NCBI RefSeq assembly: GCF_014701195.1
Contig: NZ_AP018712.1
Span: forward strand, 1,134,501-1,198,500
DNA length: 64,000 nt
Source: Tepiditoga spiralis
Lineage (GTDB): Bacteria > Thermotogota > Thermotogae > Petrotogales > Petrotogaceae
Direction: 5' to 3'
Made by a program: the position numbers and the translations under genes
Shown: positions 29,148 to 38,717 of the stretch, in pieces
Layout of the letters: each line of letters starts with the position of its first letter
Numbering within the stretch: the stretch's first letter is position 1
The notes under the pieces: model-generated
Told to the model about the DNA's origin: nothing
What the model saw: the letters and a program-made list of their open reading frames with translations, nothing else
Databases searched by the model: none

Positions 29148-29603
29148 ATGTTAAATATTGGAGACTTAAAACCAACACCAGGTTCAAGACACTCTAAAAA
29201 GAGACTTGGAAGAGGACCTGGAACAGGATTAGGTAAAACATCTGGTAGAGGACACAAAGGACAAGGTTCAAGAGGAAAAGGAAAGGTAAGACCAGCATTT
29301 GAAGGTGGTCAAACACCATTATATAGAAGAACTCCAAAATTTGGATTCTCAAATGTACCATTCAAGAAAATTTTCTCTGAAGTAAACTTAAGTGTTTTAG
29401 AAGAAAAATTTGAAGCAAATGAAGAAGTAACTATAGAAAAACTTCTTGAAAGAAGAATAATCAAAAAAGTTAATGATGGAGTAAAAATCCTCGGAAATGG
29501 CGAACTAACAAAATCCCTCGTTGTTAAAGCCAATGCATTTTCAGCATCTGCTAAGAGTAAAATAGAAGCAGCTGGCGGAAAAGCAGAGGTAATTAATGAC
29601 TAA
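29148..29603 (+). CDS. rplO: 50S ribosomal protein L15
   Basis: Late-assembly 23S rRNA protein. It has 151 aa. [20 protein letters not shown], then [20 protein letters not shown] and [13 protein letters not shown], are diagnostic. The end overlaps the secY start by 8 nt, so translation of SecY is coupled to L15. Confidence 0.98.
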   Translation: MLNIGDLKPTPGSRHSKKRLGRGPGTGLGKTSGRGHKGQGSRGKGKVRPAFEGGQTPLYRRTPKFGFSNVPFKKIFSEVNLSVLEEKFEANEEVTIEKLLERRIIKKVNDGVKILGNGELTKSLVVKANAFSASAKSKIEAAGGKAEVIND

Positions 29604-30873
29604 AGCATTAGGCAATATATTCAAGATCCCGGAACTCCGGGATCGTGTGCTATTCACTTTACTTGCATTGATTGCTTTCAGAATAGGTATATTTATACCT
29701 ATTCCTGGAATTAATCAAGCTGCTTGGACAAGTGCTTTAGGTGGGATGCAAAATAGTGCAGCTGGGGGATTTATTAACTTTTTTGACGTGTTTGCAGGGG
29801 GAGCTTTAAAACGTTTTTCAATATTTGTTTTTAGTGTAACACCATATATTAATGCTTCGATAATATTACAACTTTTATCTTCTGTTTTGCCTAGTTTGAA
29901 AGAAATGCTAAAAGAAGGTGAAAGTGGAAGAAAGAAATTTGCATCAATGACAAGAAAATTAACTATAATAATCGCATTATTACAAGGATTCGGATTATCT
30001 ATATCTGCATTAAATTATAGAATGCAATCAATTCCTTCTTACATATTTATTATATTAGCAACAGTTTCTACAATCGCTGGAACTATGTTTTTATTGTGGA
30101 TTGGTGAAATGATTACTGAAAAAGGAATTGGAAATGGTATATCTGTACTTATTTTTGCTGGTATTGTTTCAAGATATCCAGGATATGCTGCACAAGCATT
30201 AATTGGATTAACTCCACTTGAATGGATAATATTACTTACAATAGTAGTAATAATTGTAGTTGCAACAGTTGCAGTACAAACTTCTGAAAGAAGAATAAAC
30301 GTACAATATGCAAAGAGAGTTGTTGGTAATAAAATTTATGGTGGAGCTTCAACATACATACCAATAAAGGTAAATGGTGGAGGAGTTATACCAATTATCT
30401 TTGCTTCAGCTATAATGACATTACCTTCAATGATATCAAGAGCAACAGCAAATAAAATTGATGATAAAATTTTTGGTATAGGATCAGCATTATATCTTGT
30501 AATTTATGGATTACTTGTATTTTTCTTTACATATTTTTATAGTTCAGTTGTTTTAGATCCAAATGAAGTTTCTGATAATATAAAGAATTATGGTGGATTT
30601 ATTCCTGGAATAAGACCTGGTAAACCAACAACAAAGTATATAACAACTGTTATGACAAGAGTTACTTTTATAGGTGCTTTGTTCTTAGTTGTTTTGGCTT
30701 TATTACCTTATGTTATAAGAGGAACAGCTGGAGTACAAATATGGATTGGTGGTACAAGTACTTTAATTGCAGTCGGGGTTGCATTAGATATACTACAACA
30801 AATGGAATCTCATATGATCGCAAGACAGTACGAAGGTTTTATGAAGAAAGGAAAACTCCGCGGAAGGAGATGA
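29596..30873 (+). CDS. secY: Protein translocase subunit SecY
   Basis: Channel-forming subunit of the Sec translocon. It has 425 aa with about ten transmembrane helices. [16 protein letters not shown] (first helix), [20 protein letters not shown], and the cytosolic loop with [20 protein letters not shown] and GKPTTKYI are family blocks. It is essential for export of the lipoprotein and the dockerin protease encoded near 46-50 kb. It overlaps rplO by 8 nt. Confidence 0.98.
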   Translation: MTKALGNIFKIPELRDRVLFTLLALIAFRIGIFIPIPGINQAAWTSALGGMQNSAAGGFINFFDVFAGGALKRFSIFVFSVTPYINASIILQLLSSVLPSLKEMLKEGESGRKKFASMTRKLTIIIALLQGFGLSISALNYRMQSIPSYIFIILATVSTIAGTMFLLWIGEMITEKGIGNGISVLIFAGIVSRYPGYAAQALIGLTPLEWIILLTIVVIIVVATVAVQTSERRINVQYAKRVVGNKIYGGASTYIPIKVNGGGVIPIIFASAIMTLPSMISRATANKIDDKIFGIGSALYLVIYGLLVFFFTYFYSSVVLDPNEVSDNIKNYGGFIPGIRPGKPTTKYITTVMTRVTFIGALFLVVLALLPYVIRGTAGVQIWIGGTSTLIAVGVALDILQQMESHMIARQYEGFMKKGKLRGRR

Positions 30874-30877
30874 TTTA

Positions 30878-31534
30878 ATGAAAGTTTTGCTTTTTGGTCC
30901 GCCTGGTGCAGGAAAAGGAACACAAGCAAAAATTGTGGCAAAAAAACTTGAAATACCACACATCTCCACCGGAGATTTACTCAGAAAAACTATAAGAACT
31001 GGATCAAAATTGGGGCTTCAAATAAAAGAATTGTTAGACAAAGGAGAATTTGTTACTGATGAAATGATTAATAGTTTAGTAAAAGAAACTCTTTTGGAAT
31101 ATGAATCTTTTATACTCGATGGATATCCAAGGACTTTACAACAAGCTGAGTTTTTGAAGAAAATTTTCGATGAAAAAAATAAAAAAATAGATGCAGCAAT
31201 CTTCATAGATGCACCACTTGATATGCTTTTGAAAAGAATAACAAATAGAAGAGTATGTCCTGTGTGTGGAAGAGTGTACAATCTTATATCTCATCCACCT
31301 AAAAAAGAGTGTATTTGTGATGATGATGGAACACAATTAGTACATAGAGACGATGACAAAGAAGACGTAGTGAAAGAAAGATATAACATATATCTTGAAA
31401 GAACTGCTCCCGTAATAGAATTTTATAAAAAAAATTACAAAATTTTTACAGTTGATGGCTCTCAAGACATAGAAGATGTTACAAAAGAATTGTTTAATAT
31501 ACTGAAGGGAGTGTCTTCAAATGATAATAATTAA
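30878..31534 (+). CDS. adk: Adenylate kinase, zinc-lid type
   Basis: Interconverts ATP, AMP and ADP. It has 218 aa. The P-loop is FGPPGAGKGTQA, the AMP site is HISTGDLLR, and FILDGYPRTLQQAEFL is diagnostic. The long LID carries Cys ligands in RRVCPVCGRVYNL and KKECICDD, which indicates a structural metal. It overlaps map by 14 nt, the normal secY-adk-map order. Confidence 0.97.
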   Translation: MKVLLFGPPGAGKGTQAKIVAKKLEIPHISTGDLLRKTIRTGSKLGLQIKELLDKGEFVTDEMINSLVKETLLEYESFILDGYPRTLQQAEFLKKIFDEKNKKIDAAIFIDAPLDMLLKRITNRRVCPVCGRVYNLISHPPKKECICDDDGTQLVHRDDDKEDVVKERYNIYLERTAPVIEFYKKNYKIFTVDGSQDIEDVTKELFNILKGVSSNDNN

Positions 31535-32279
31535 GACTGAAAAAGAAATAGAAATGATGAGGCGGGCTGGGGCAAAACTAGCTCGTCTCCTTGATGATTT
31601 GATTCTTGGAGTAATAAAAGATGGTGCTTCAGCATATGATGTTGAAATGTTTGTTTTAGATTACATGAAAAAAATAAATGTAATACCTACATTTAAAGGA
31701 TATGCCGATTTTCCATATGCAACTTGTATATCTGTTAATGAAGAAGTAATACATGGTTTTGCATTAAAAGAAAAAGTTTTTAAAAATGGAGACTTAGTTT
31801 CTATTGACTGTGGACTAACTTATGAAGGTTACATTGCAGATAGTGCTAGAACTTTTATCATAGGAGATGTTTCTGAAAAAGAAAAAAAATTAGTTGAAGT
31901 TACGAAAAAATCTTTATACCTCGGTATAGAACAAGCAGTTCCTGGAAACAGAATTGGAGATATAGGAAATGCTGTTCAGAAATATGTTGAACAACATGGA
32001 TTTTCAGTTATAAGAGATTTTGTTGGTCATGGAGTTGGAAGAAAATTACATGAAGATCCACAAGTGCCAAACTTTGGAAGACCTAATTCAGGAGCTCTTT
32101 TAAGAAAAAATATGACTATTGCAATTGAACCAATGGTTGCTATGGGAAATTATGAAGTTGAAGTCCTTGATGATGGTTGGACTACAGTTACCAAAGATAG
32201 AAGTAAAGCGGCACATTTTGAACATTCTATTGTAATTACTGAAAACGGACCAGAGATTTTAACATCTCTTAACCCGTAA
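31521..32279 (+). CDS. map: Methionine aminopeptidase, type I
   Basis: Removes the initiator methionine. It has 252 aa. The metal ligands are visible: two Asp in [18 protein letters not shown], His in [14 protein letters not shown], Glu in AIEPMVAMG and Glu in [11 protein letters not shown]. It starts inside the end of adk (14-nt overlap, GGGAGTG site). Confidence 0.97.
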   Translation: MIIIKTEKEIEMMRRAGAKLARLLDDLILGVIKDGASAYDVEMFVLDYMKKINVIPTFKGYADFPYATCISVNEEVIHGFALKEKVFKNGDLVSIDCGLTYEGYIADSARTFIIGDVSEKEKKLVEVTKKSLYLGIEQAVPGNRIGDIGNAVQKYVEQHGFSVIRDFVGHGVGRKLHEDPQVPNFGRPNSGALLRKNMTIAIEPMVAMGNYEVEVLDDGWTTVTKDRSKAAHFEHSIVITENGPEILTSLNP

Positions 32280-32292
32280 GGGGGGAGTAAGT

Positions 32293-32544
32293 GTGGCAAA
32301 AAAAGATGATGTAATTGTAATGCAAGGAAAAATTCTTGAATCTTTGCCTAATGCAAATTTTAAAGTAGAGCTTGAAAATGGTCATGTTGTTCTAGCTCAC
32401 ATTTCTGGAAAAATGAGAAAAAATTTTATAAGGCTCCTTCCAGGAGATAAAGTTACTGTTGAAGTTTCAATATATGACTTGAACAGAGGAAGAATAGTCA
32501 GGAGAGAAAAAATTAGAAGAATAAATCCGGACGAAGAAAACTAA
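32293..32544 (+). CDS. infA: Translation initiation factor IF-1
   Basis: Binds the 30S A site during initiation. It has 83 aa and a GTG start preceded by [27 protein letters not shown] and the OB-fold block [19 protein letters not shown] are diagnostic. It carries a C-terminal extension of about ten residues after the usual end of the family. rpmJ follows after 13 nt. Confidence 0.97.
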   Translation: MAKKDDVIVMQGKILESLPNANFKVELENGHVVLAHISGKMRKNFIRLLPGDKVTVEVSIYDLNRGRIVRREKIRRINPDEEN

Positions 32545-32557
32545 GGAGGAATTTAAG

Positions 32558-32674
32558 ATGAAAGTTAGAGCCTCAGTAAAAAAAAGATGTGAACATTGTA
32601 AGGTTATAAGAAGAAAAGGTAGAGTTTGGGTTGTATGTTCTAAAAATCCAAAACACAACCAAAGACAAGGTTAA
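32558..32674 (+). CDS. rpmJ: 50S ribosomal protein L36, zinc type
   Basis: Smallest large-subunit protein. It has 38 aa: [20 protein letters not shown], then [17 protein letters not shown]. The zinc ligands C11, C14, C27 and H33 are present. AAGGAGGA precedes the ATG. It lies between infA and rpsM as in most bacteria. Confidence 0.98.
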   Translation: MKVRASVKKRCEHCKVIRRKGRVWVVCSKNPKHNQRQG

Positions 32675-32695
32675 TTTTAAGGAGGGAATGAATAG

Positions 32696-33061
32696 ATGGC
32701 ACGTATTCTCGGTGTTGAAATACCAAACAACAAGAAGTTATTCGTGGCTCTCACATATATCTATGGTATAGGAACACATAGAGCTTACGAAATATTAAAT
32801 GATCTTGGAATAGATCCAGATAGAAAAACAATGGATTTATCAGATGATGAAATCTCTAAAATTACTCATCACATCAATGAAACATATAGAGTTGAAGGAG
32901 ATTTAAGACAAGAAATAAATAGAAACATAAAAAGATTGATAGAAATTCATTCTTACAGAGGACTTAGACACAAAGCGGGACTCCCAACAAGAGGTCAAAA
33001 GACACATGCAAATGGAAGAACCAGAAAGGGCCCAAGACTCACAAAAATTAGAAAGAAATAA
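32696..33061 (+). CDS. rpsM: 30S ribosomal protein S13
   Basis: Head protein that forms bridges to the large subunit. It has 121 aa. RILGVEIPNNKKLFVALTYI, YGIGTHRAYEIL and the basic C-terminus RGQKTHANGRTRKGPR are diagnostic. First gene of the alpha group; GGAGGG precedes the ATG. Confidence 0.98.
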   Translation: MARILGVEIPNNKKLFVALTYIYGIGTHRAYEILNDLGIDPDRKTMDLSDDEISKITHHINETYRVEGDLRQEINRNIKRLIEIHSYRGLRHKAGLPTRGQKTHANGRTRKGPRLTKIRKK

Positions 33062-33078
33062 TTGAGGAGGGTAAGTAA

Positions 33079-33465
33079 ATGGCAAAAAGAACCGCAACAA
33101 AGAATAAAAAGAAAAAGATTTCAATTGATAAAGGTGTTATAAGAATACACTCTAATTTCAACAATACTATAGTTACACTTACAGATGTAAGAGGAAATGT
33201 AGTAACTTGGTCAAGTGGTGGAAATGTTGGTTATAAAGGTACAAAAAAAGGAACACCATATGCATCACAACTTGCAGCTGATAAAGTAGCTAAAGAAGCA
33301 GTTAAATTAGGAATAAACAAAGTTGATGTTACAGTAAAAGGTCCTGGATCAGGAAGAGAATCAGCAATAAGAACTATACAAGCTGCAGGATTAACAATTG
33401 ATCAAATTAAAGATGTAACTCCAATTCCACACAATGGATGTAGACCTAAGAAAAAGAGATTCTAA
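33079..33465 (+). CDS. rpsK: 30S ribosomal protein S11
   Basis: Platform protein near the E site. It has 128 aa. [37 protein letters not shown] and the end [15 protein letters not shown] are diagnostic. Confidence 0.98.
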   Translation: MAKRTATKNKKKKISIDKGVIRIHSNFNNTIVTLTDVRGNVVTWSSGGNVGYKGTKKGTPYASQLAADKVAKEAVKLGINKVDVTVKGPGSGRESAIRTIQAAGLTIDQIKDVTPIPHNGCRPKKKRF

Positions 33466-33497
33466 GACCCGATTGAGAAGAAGGAGGGAATAAAAAG

Positions 33498-34127
33498 ATG
33501 GCAAGATACACAGAAGCGCTCTGTAAGCTCTGTAGACGTGAAGGCTTTAAGATGTATTTAAAAGGTGAAAGATGTTATACTGAAAAATGTGCTATAGCAA
33601 AAAGAAATTTTGCTCCAGGACAACATGGTCATAACACAAAGAAAATGGGACAATATGCAATTCAGCTTAGATCAAAACAAGCTTTAAAAAGAATATATGG
33701 TATGCTTGAAAAACAATTTAGAACATATTTTAAAGAAGCTGCAAGAAGAGAAGGACAAACAGGTGAAGTTCTCATGCAACTTTTAGAATCAAGATTAGAT
33801 AATACTGTATATCAAATGGGATTTGCAGTTAATAGAAGAACAGCAAGGCAAATAATTAGACATGGTCATGTTTTAGTGAATGGTAAAAAGGTTAATATTC
33901 CTTCTTACAGACTAAGATCAGGAGACGTTGTTGAAATTAAAGAAGGAAGTAGAAGTATTCTCCAAGTTAAAAATGGTTTAGAACTTTCAAATAATAGAAA
34001 TTTAGCAAGAACTTGGTTAGATGTTAATACAGATCAATTCAAAGGAACTTTTGTAAGATTACCTAAATTAGAAGAAATGGAAGTACCGGTAGACCTTCAG
34101 GCTATCATCGAACTTTACTCGAAGTAA
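33498..34127 (+). CDS. rpsD: 30S ribosomal protein S4, zinc-knuckle type
   Basis: Primary 16S rRNA-binding protein; in enterobacteria it is the translational repressor of the alpha operon. It has 209 aa. The N-terminus carries four Cys (C9, C12, C26 and C31 in [10 protein letters not shown] and [10 protein letters not shown]), the zinc-binding form. The S4 domain [20 protein letters not shown] is intact. It is separated from rpoA by an unusually long 77-nt gap. Confidence 0.98.
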   Translation: MARYTEALCKLCRREGFKMYLKGERCYTEKCAIAKRNFAPGQHGHNTKKMGQYAIQLRSKQALKRIYGMLEKQFRTYFKEAARREGQTGEVLMQLLESRLDNTVYQMGFAVNRRTARQIIRHGHVLVNGKKVNIPSYRLRSGDVVEIKEGSRSILQVKNGLELSNNRNLARTWLDVNTDQFKGTFVRLPKLEEMEVPVDLQAIIELYSK

Positions 34128-34160
34128 TGTTTTTTTGCTTCACCTTATTTACCCATTGGG

Positions 34161-34198
34161 AAAGGAGGTGTACTCCGGTTTAATTGGAAAATCGGAGG
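34161..34198 (+). promoter_or_regulatory. Candidate translational switch in the rpsD-rpoA gap
   Basis: A perfect AAAGGAGG (34161-34168) has no start codon at a usable distance. CTCC at 34173-34176 can pair with its GGAG (34164-34167). Alternatively CTCCG (34173-34177) can pair with CGGAG at 34193-34197, which is the rpoA ribosome site itself. The two hairpins are mutually exclusive. Pairing is seen in the sequence; the regulatory role is inference. Confidence 0.4.
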
Positions 34199-34204
34199 TA
34201 GAAG

Positions 34205-35272
34205 ATGGAATTATATATAAAACCAGAAACATTTGAAGTGGTTGAAGAAAGAAAAGATAATGAATATAATTATGCAAAATTTGAAATGTATCCCCTTGAA
34301 AAAGGATATGCTATTACTATGGGGAATGCATTAAGAAGAGTTATGCTTTCAACAATACCTGCCTTTGCTATTGTTGGATTAAGAGTTCCAGGGAAACTTC
34401 ATGAATTTGATACAATTGAAGGAATTACAGAAGATATACTTGAAATTTCTTTAAATTTAAAAAAAGTTCAAATAAAAGCTACAGATTCTAAGCTTCTTGA
34501 AAAGAATGAAGAATTTGAGTTAGTAATAAATAAAACTGGAATAAAAGGTGAACCGGTTGATATTTTAGCAGGGGATATACAAACACCAACGGGACTTGAA
34601 ATAGCAAATCCTGAATATAAAATAGCTACATTAAATTCTGATAACAATGTTGAAATGTATTTGTATGCAAGACCTGGTAAAGGTTTTGTATCTGCAAGAG
34701 ATATTGAAAGAACTGAAGAACAAAAAGATGTAGAATATATATACATTGATGGTGCATTTAGTCCAGTATTAAAAGTTAACTTTTTAACTGAAAACTATCG
34801 TGTTGGAAAAGTTACAGATTATGATAAGTTAATACTTGAAGTTTGGACAAAAAATAATATAGAACCTCTAGAAGCATTAAAAAGATCAACAACAATACTA
34901 ATGGATCATTTTATGTTTATGTCTAAGTATTGGAAAGATTCTACCGGTGAAGAAAGCCAAGAACCCATCCAAGATATGGGTACTGGTTTAGAAGCATCAG
35001 AAGCTTTAGCAGATGAAAGTGCTGAAATTCCAGGTGTTTCAAGAGAAATTTTAGAAACATCAATAGATAATCTTGACCTTACAAAAAGAGCAAAGAATTG
35101 TTTAAAAAGAGAAAGAATAAATGTAATAGGTGAACTTTTCAAAAAGACTCCAGAAGAATTAATGAAAATTAAAAATTTTGGAAAGAAGTCTTTAGATGAA
35201 ATAAGAAAAGAACTTATTGATAAATTCGGACTCGACTATGATAAAGTATTCAATGAAAGGAGGAGCAAATAA
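34205..35272 (+). CDS. rpoA: RNA polymerase alpha subunit
   Basis: Assembly platform of RNA polymerase. It has 355 aa, slightly longer than usual because of an acidic linker around residues 245-280. The N-terminal domain shows YPLEKGYAITMGNALRRVML and the C-terminal domain shows LTKRAKNCLKRERINVIGEL with KNFGKKSLDEIRKEL. The ribosome site CGGAGGT ends 5 nt before the ATG. It overlaps rplQ by 1 nt. Confidence 0.98.
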   Translation: MELYIKPETFEVVEERKDNEYNYAKFEMYPLEKGYAITMGNALRRVMLSTIPAFAIVGLRVPGKLHEFDTIEGITEDILEISLNLKKVQIKATDSKLLEKNEEFELVINKTGIKGEPVDILAGDIQTPTGLEIANPEYKIATLNSDNNVEMYLYARPGKGFVSARDIERTEEQKDVEYIYIDGAFSPVLKVNFLTENYRVGKVTDYDKLILEVWTKNNIEPLEALKRSTTILMDHFMFMSKYWKDSTGEESQEPIQDMGTGLEASEALADESAEIPGVSREILETSIDNLDLTKRAKNCLKRERINVIGELFKKTPEELMKIKNFGKKSLDEIRKELIDKFGLDYDKVFNERRSK

Positions 35273-35664
35273 TGAGACATAGAGTTAAAACTAATAAATT
35301 AAATAGATATGCAACTCATAGAAAAGCTCTGCTCAACAATATTGCCAGAAGCATTTTTGAAGAAGGAAGTATAATTACTACAACAGCAAAAGCAAAAACT
35401 GCAAAACCTTTAGTTGAAAAATTAATAACAAAAGCTATAAAAGCTAATAAAGGCGATGCAACTAAAAAAATGGCATTGAGTAGAGAAATCAATAGACATT
35501 TTAATGATAGAAAACTCGTTGCAAAACTTGTAAATGAAATCGCTCCAAAATATATGGATAGAAATGGTGGATACACTAGAATTTTAAAAATAGGATTTAG
35601 AAGAGGCGATGCTTCTGAAATGTCACTTTTTCAATTACTTCCTGTTAATGAAGAAGAAAAATAA
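35272..35664 (+). CDS. rplQ: 50S ribosomal protein L17
   Basis: Tunnel-exit protein. It has 130 aa. LNRYATHRKALLNNIARSIF and the end NGGYTRILKIGFRRGDASEM are diagnostic. It is the last gene of the ribosomal supercluster, coupled to rpoA by a 1-nt overlap and followed by a terminator. Confidence 0.98.
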   Translation: MRHRVKTNKLNRYATHRKALLNNIARSIFEEGSIITTTAKAKTAKPLVEKLITKAIKANKGDATKKMALSREINRHFNDRKLVAKLVNEIAPKYMDRNGGYTRILKIGFRRGDASEMSLFQLLPVNEEEK

Positions 35665-35669
35665 TGAAT

Positions 35670-35695
35670 GGGGGATTTATTCCCCCGTTTTCTTT
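35670..35695 (+). terminator. Terminator of the ribosomal supercluster
   Basis: GGGGGA (35670-35675), loop TTTAT, TCCCCC (35681-35686), then GTTTTCTTT. It starts 5 nt after the rplQ stop. Confidence 0.88.
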
Positions 35696-35734
35696 ATAAA
35701 TTAATTTTATGATAAAATTAATTTATAAAGAAAA
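35688..35734. repeat. Perfect 23-bp palindrome overlapping the probable rho promoter
   Basis: Arms 35688-35710 and 35712-35734 are exact inverted repeats around a single G at 35711. The centre reads TGATAAAAT (35710-35718), a near match to an extended -10 element. The palindrome may therefore be an operator over the rho promoter, or a second very AT-rich terminator hairpin after rplQ. A length of 23 bp with no mismatch is unlikely by chance even in AT-rich DNA. Confidence 0.75.
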
Positions 35735-35781
35735 AACTTTCCTTTTTCTTCTTTTTCTTTCCCAAACTTTGGAGGTGTAAT

Positions 35782-37074
35782 ATGGATACAAAAAAAGATG
35801 AAATAAAAGCTGTAAAGATTAATGTTTCACAATTGAATGAAATGACTAGAAGACAACTTTATGTTTTAGCAAGAAAATTTTCAATTACTGAATATTCAAA
35901 GATGACAAATAGTGAATTAAAATTTGCCATACTTAGAAAGCAAACAGAATCTATTGGATATTTTTTATATGAAGGCATATTAGAAGTTTTACCTGATGGA
36001 TATGGTTTTTTAAGAAACGTTGATAACTCTCTTTTACAAGGACCAGATGATGTATATGTTTCAAAATCTCAAATAACAAGATTTAATTTATTTACTGGGG
36101 ATGTTGTTACTGGACAAGTTAGACCACCTAAACAAGGCGAAAAATACTTTGCACTATTAAGAGTTGAAGCGGTTAATTATGAATCGCCTGAGAAATCTAA
36201 AGATAGAGTTTCTTTTAAAAATCTTACTCCAGAATATCCAGATAAAAAAATGAAACTTGAACATAAAAACTCTCCTGTTAGTTCCACAATTATTGAATTG
36301 TTTTCACCTATAGGATTTGGGCAAAGAGGTCTTATAGTAGCGCCTCCAAAAGCAGGTAAAACTATATTGATGAAAGATATAGCAAATTCTATAGCAGTTA
36401 ATTATCCTGAAACTAAAAGATATGTATTATTAATAGATGAAAGACCAGAAGAAGTTACAGATATAAAAGATACTGTAAATGCAAATGTTATAGCAGCACC
36501 TTTTGATATGAATCCTAAAAATCAAATAAAAGTTGCTGAAATGACTTTAAATCATGTTAAAAGATTAGTAGAATTTGGTCATGATGTAGTTATACTAATG
36601 GATAGTATAACAAGGTTTTCAAGAGCTTATAATTTGTTTGTTCCATCAAGTGGGAAACTCTTAAGTGGTGGTGTTGATCCAGCTGCACTTGTATATCCTA
36701 AAAAGTTTTTTGGTGCGGCAAGGAAGATAAGAGAAGGTGGAAGTTTAACTATAATAGCAACAGCTTTGGTTGAAACAGGATCAAAGATGGATGAAGTTAT
36801 ATTTGAAGAATTTAAAGGTACGGGAAATATGGAACTTGTATTATCAAGAGAAATTGCAGATGAAAGAACTTTCCCTGCAATAAATATAAAACCATCTGGA
36901 ACAAGAAAAGAAGAACTTTTAATACCAAAAGAAGAATTGAAAAATATCTTTGTACTTAGGAAGATCATTAGCAAGATGAACCCTAAAGAAGCTCTTGAAT
37001 TTATTTTAAATATGTTAAAAAAATCAAAGGATAAAAATGGTATAATGAAAGCAATAGAAAAACAAAAAAATTAA
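35782..37074 (+). CDS. rho: Transcription termination factor Rho
   Basis: Hexameric RNA-dependent ATPase. It has 430 aa. The N-terminal RNA-binding domain has EGILEVLPDGYGFLRN and DDVYVSKSQITRFNL. The P-loop is VAPPKAGKTILMKDI, Walker B is VVILMDSITRFSRAYN, and LIDERPEEVTDI and the R-loop region follow. A Lys-rich N-terminal extension of about 30 residues is present. TTGGAGGTG precedes the ATG, and prfA follows after 18 nt. Confidence 0.97.
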   Translation: MDTKKDEIKAVKINVSQLNEMTRRQLYVLARKFSITEYSKMTNSELKFAILRKQTESIGYFLYEGILEVLPDGYGFLRNVDNSLLQGPDDVYVSKSQITRFNLFTGDVVTGQVRPPKQGEKYFALLRVEAVNYESPEKSKDRVSFKNLTPEYPDKKMKLEHKNSPVSSTIIELFSPIGFGQRGLIVAPPKAGKTILMKDIANSIAVNYPETKRYVLLIDERPEEVTDIKDTVNANVIAAPFDMNPKNQIKVAEMTLNHVKRLVEFGHDVVILMDSITRFSRAYNLFVPSSGKLLSGGVDPAALVYPKKFFGAARKIREGGSLTIIATALVETGSKMDEVIFEEFKGTGNMELVLSREIADERTFPAINIKPSGTRKEELLIPKEELKNIFVLRKIISKMNPKEALEFILNMLKKSKDKNGIMKAIEKQKN

Positions 37075-37092
37075 GATTTGGAGGAAAAGAAA

Positions 37093-38163
37093 ATGGATCT
37101 ATTAAAGTTTAAAGAAAGTATAATAGAAAAATTAAATGAAGTAGAAAAAAAATTAAGTGATCCAGAAGTAACCTCAAATCCAGAAAATTTACAAAAATTT
37201 GGAATGGAACATACAAGATTAACTTCATTGAAAGAATTGTATAAAAAATATGATGAAACAAAAGAAGATTTAGAAGCATTAAACGAAATGTATAATTCGG
37301 GTGAAGTTGATGAACTTGAATATGAAATGATGAAAGAAGAAAATGAAAATAGTTTAAAAAATATAGAATTTAAAATTTTAAAAATGTTAATTCCAAAAAA
37401 TGATTTAGATGAAAAAAATATAATTATGGAAATTAGAGGTGGCGCTGGTGGAGATGAAGCTGGTTTATTTGCGGCTGAATTGATGAGAATGTATATAAGA
37501 TATGCTGAAATAAAAAAATGGAAATATGAAACTATTGATATAAAAGAAAATGAATCTGGTGGAATAAAAACTGCAGTAATAAAAATAAAAGGCAGAGGTG
37601 TATTTGGGAGATTAAAGTATGAAAGTGGAGTTCATAGAGTTCAAAGGGTACCACAAACAGAATCTTCAGGAAGAATACATACATCAACTGCAACAGTTGC
37701 TGTTTTACCAGAAGTTACAGACATAGATATAAAAATAAATGATAAAGATTTAAGAATAGATACATATAGAGCTGGTGGCGCTGGTGGACAGCATGTAAAT
37801 AAGACTGATTCAGCTGTAAGAATTACACATATGCCAAGTGGAATAGTTGTTACTTGTCAAAATCAAAGATCACAACATCAAAATAAAGAAAGTGCAATGA
37901 ACGTTTTGAGAGCTAAATTATTTGAAGTTGAGTATGAAAAACAACAAAGTAAGATGGAAAATGCAAGAAGAGGTCAAATAGGATCTGGAGATAGAAGTGA
38001 AAAAATAAGAACATATAATTTTCCACAAAATAGAGTAACTGATCATAGAATAAAGTATACATCACATAGAATATTAGAAATAATGAATGGGGAAATAGAT
38101 GAAATTATAGATAAATTAACAGAATATGATTTAATAAATAAATTAGAAAATTTAGAGATATAA
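37093..38163 (+). CDS. prfA: Peptide chain release factor 1
   Basis: Terminates translation at UAA and UAG. It has 356 aa from the ATG at 37093, spaced 7 nt from GGAGGA; an in-frame TTG at 37078 overlaps that site. The catalytic motif [20 protein letters not shown] is intact, and the recognition region reads [19 protein letters not shown], closer to RF1 than RF2. No programmed frameshift is present. Confidence 0.97.
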   Translation: MDLLKFKESIIEKLNEVEKKLSDPEVTSNPENLQKFGMEHTRLTSLKELYKKYDETKEDLEALNEMYNSGEVDELEYEMMKEENENSLKNIEFKILKMLIPKNDLDEKNIIMEIRGGAGGDEAGLFAAELMRMYIRYAEIKKWKYETIDIKENESGGIKTAVIKIKGRGVFGRLKYESGVHRVQRVPQTESSGRIHTSTATVAVLPEVTDIDIKINDKDLRIDTYRAGGAGGQHVNKTDSAVRITHMPSGIVVTCQNQRSQHQNKESAMNVLRAKLFEVEYEKQQSKMENARRGQIGSGDRSEKIRTYNFPQNRVTDHRIKYTSHRILEIMNGEIDEIIDKLTEYDLINKLENLEI

Positions 38164-38185
38164 AATAATTGAATGGGGGGATAAC

Positions 38186-38650
38186 ATGTTAAAGAAATTG
38201 AATATGATATATTCAACACTTTTCATGATATCAATGCTTTCTGGTTTTAATGATATTTCAAATATAGCTTTTAAAAAACAAAGTTGGATTAGAGTTGGAA
38301 GTTTATCATTTTTAACAATATTTTTATATTTTTTAATACAACTCTTATTTATAATTGGAATCTATATTATAGAAAATAAATTAGAAAAAGAAGAAGATAC
38401 CGATACAAACATTCTGTTTTTTTCTGCGGTTATGGAATCAATAGCAATCATATTTATGATGTATTTTTCAAAATTTAATATTTTATATTATATTTTTATA
38501 AATATAATAATTATATATTTTAATAATATTATTTTATATAAAAGTTTAAAAATAAATAATTTAGAAATAAACTTAAAAAGAGTATTAAAAAATTGTTTTT
38601 TCTTTTCAACCTTTGATTATGTTGAAGAAATATTAAAGAAAAAGATATAA
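38186..38650 (+). CDS. Small integral membrane protein of unknown function
   Basis: I do not recognise a family. It has 154 aa. Hydrophobic segments lie at about 9-26, 41-64, 75-93 and 97-117, suggesting four membrane helices. A Lys/Asn-rich cytosolic tail ends in EEILKKKI. GGGGGG precedes the ATG at a normal distance, and it sits 22 nt after prfA in the same direction. It has no helicase, ATPase or transport motif. Confidence 0.7.
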   Translation: MLKKLNMIYSTLFMISMLSGFNDISNIAFKKQSWIRVGSLSFLTIFLYFLIQLLFIIGIYIIENKLEKEEDTDTNILFFSAVMESIAIIFMMYFSKFNILYYIFINIIIIYFNNIILYKSLKINNLEINLKRVLKNCFFFSTFDYVEEILKKKI

Positions 38651-38717
38651 ATAAAAAATAAATACACCATAATCTTGCTTTTGTAGGGCAGGAAAATAGA
38701 AAAAGGGGTGATTTTAT

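Noticed and set aside
34168-34236. Short GTG frame after the orphan ribosome site before rpoA
   Set aside because: The GTG overlaps the ribosome site itself, leaving no spacing, and the frame ends inside rpoA in a different phase.
16060-35664. Possible missing or broken ribosomal genes in the supercluster
   Set aside because: All expected members from rpsL to rplQ were found in canonical order, including the short rpmJ; no break was seen.
38651-38717. T-box or other riboswitch before thrS
   Set aside because: The gap is only 67 nt and contains no T-box sequence, specifier stem or terminator.
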